Position numbers and translations under genes: made by a program | Notes under the pieces: model-generated | Told to the model about the DNA's origin: nothing | Database searches by the model: none | The model's input: the letters and a program-made list of their open reading frames with translations, nothing else | Shown: positions 8,111 through 8,294 of the stretch, piece after piece | Position numbering within the stretch: position 1 is the stretch's first letter | Layout: every line of letters begins with the position of its first letter | Origin: Pseudomonadota bacterium | Lineage (GTDB): Bacteria; Pseudomonadota; Alphaproteobacteria; Rhizobiales; Tepidamorphaceae | Length of the DNA: 8,294 nt | Assembly (NCBI GenBank): GCA_023435545.1 | Contig: JAEYRQ010000169.1 | Coordinates: 1 to 8,294 of the forward strand | Reading direction: 5' to 3'

Positions 8111-8294
8111 ATGGCGCTTTCTCCGAAGCTGGATCTGCGGCAGACCCAGTCCCTGGTGATGACGCCGCAGCTGATGCAGGCCATCAAGCTGCTGCAGCTC
8201 TCCAGCATGGACGTCGCTGCCTATGTCGAGGCGGAACTGGAGCGCAACCCGCTGCTCGAGCGCGCCGATGACGACCGCGGTGAGGCGGCCGACG
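8111..8294 (+). CDS. rpoN: RNA polymerase sigma-54 factor, N-terminal fragment (cut by window edge)
   Basis: The first 61 codons from the ATG at 8111 run to the right edge. They encode the sigma-54 activator-interacting Region I: LRQTQSLVMTPQLMQAIKLL (9-28), followed by LQLSSMDV and ELERNPLLE, a Gln/Leu-rich pattern diagnostic of RpoN. Sigma-54 directs polymerase to -24/-12 promoters used for nitrogen assimilation and other functions under enhancer-binding activators. It lies 21 bases after lptB, with GAGG 10 bases before the ATG. The lptB-rpoN order is widely conserved in proteobacteria, and a hibernation-factor gene and ptsN usually follow, beyond this window. Confidence 0.95.
   Translation, partial: MALSPKLDLRQTQSLVMTPQLMQAIKLLQLSSMDVAAYVEAELERNPLLERADDDRGEAAD

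Overview
The window comes from a GC-rich alphaproteobacterium, probably of the Hyphomicrobiales (Rhizobiales) type. Several things point there: the gene order aroA-cmk-rpsA-sppA on one side and nrnC-lptC-lptA-lptB-rpoN on the other, a class II (CP4-like) AroA, an NrnC-type nanoRNase, and a TIGR02300/'FYDLN acid' zinc-ribbon protein, a family typical of alphaproteobacteria. Genus cannot be read from this sequence. All genes look intact apart from the two cut by the window edges. I see no insertion sequence, prophage, CRISPR array, defence gene or other mobile feature; this is ordinary core chromosome.

Left half (1-4100), minus strand, read right to left: aroA (EPSP synthase) overlaps cmk (cytidylate kinase) by the 4-base ATGA junction. 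A 224-base gap with a structured leader follows, then rpsA (ribosomal protein S1, GTG start), then a strong GC hairpin, then the first 15 codons of what is probably sppA. The cluster joins aromatic amino-acid synthesis, CMP/dCMP phosphorylation and translation, as in many proteobacteria.

Centre (4101-5109): a divergent promoter region separates aroA from a small plus-strand gene for a hyperacidic zinc-ribbon protein. A complete tRNA-Leu(CAG) with its own promoter, encoded CCA and a trailing hairpin follows. A 221-base gap then leads to the next operon.

Right half (5110-8294), plus strand: nrnC (DEDDy nanoRNase), lptC, lptA, lptB and the start of rpoN (sigma-54). LptC (bitopic inner-membrane protein), LptA (periplasmic bridge) and LptB (ATPase) are parts of the Lpt machine that moves lipopolysaccharide to the outer membrane. 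lptC and lptA overlap by 11 bases; lptB is set off by 79 bases and seems to use a TTG start with a long N-terminal extension.

No previously undescribed system was found. The points most worth a second look are the rpsA leader hairpin beside its ribosome binding site, the glycine in AroA at the position that decides glyphosate sensitivity, the identity of the 'RNase D-like' gene as NrnC, and the start-site problems in rpsA, lptC and lptB.
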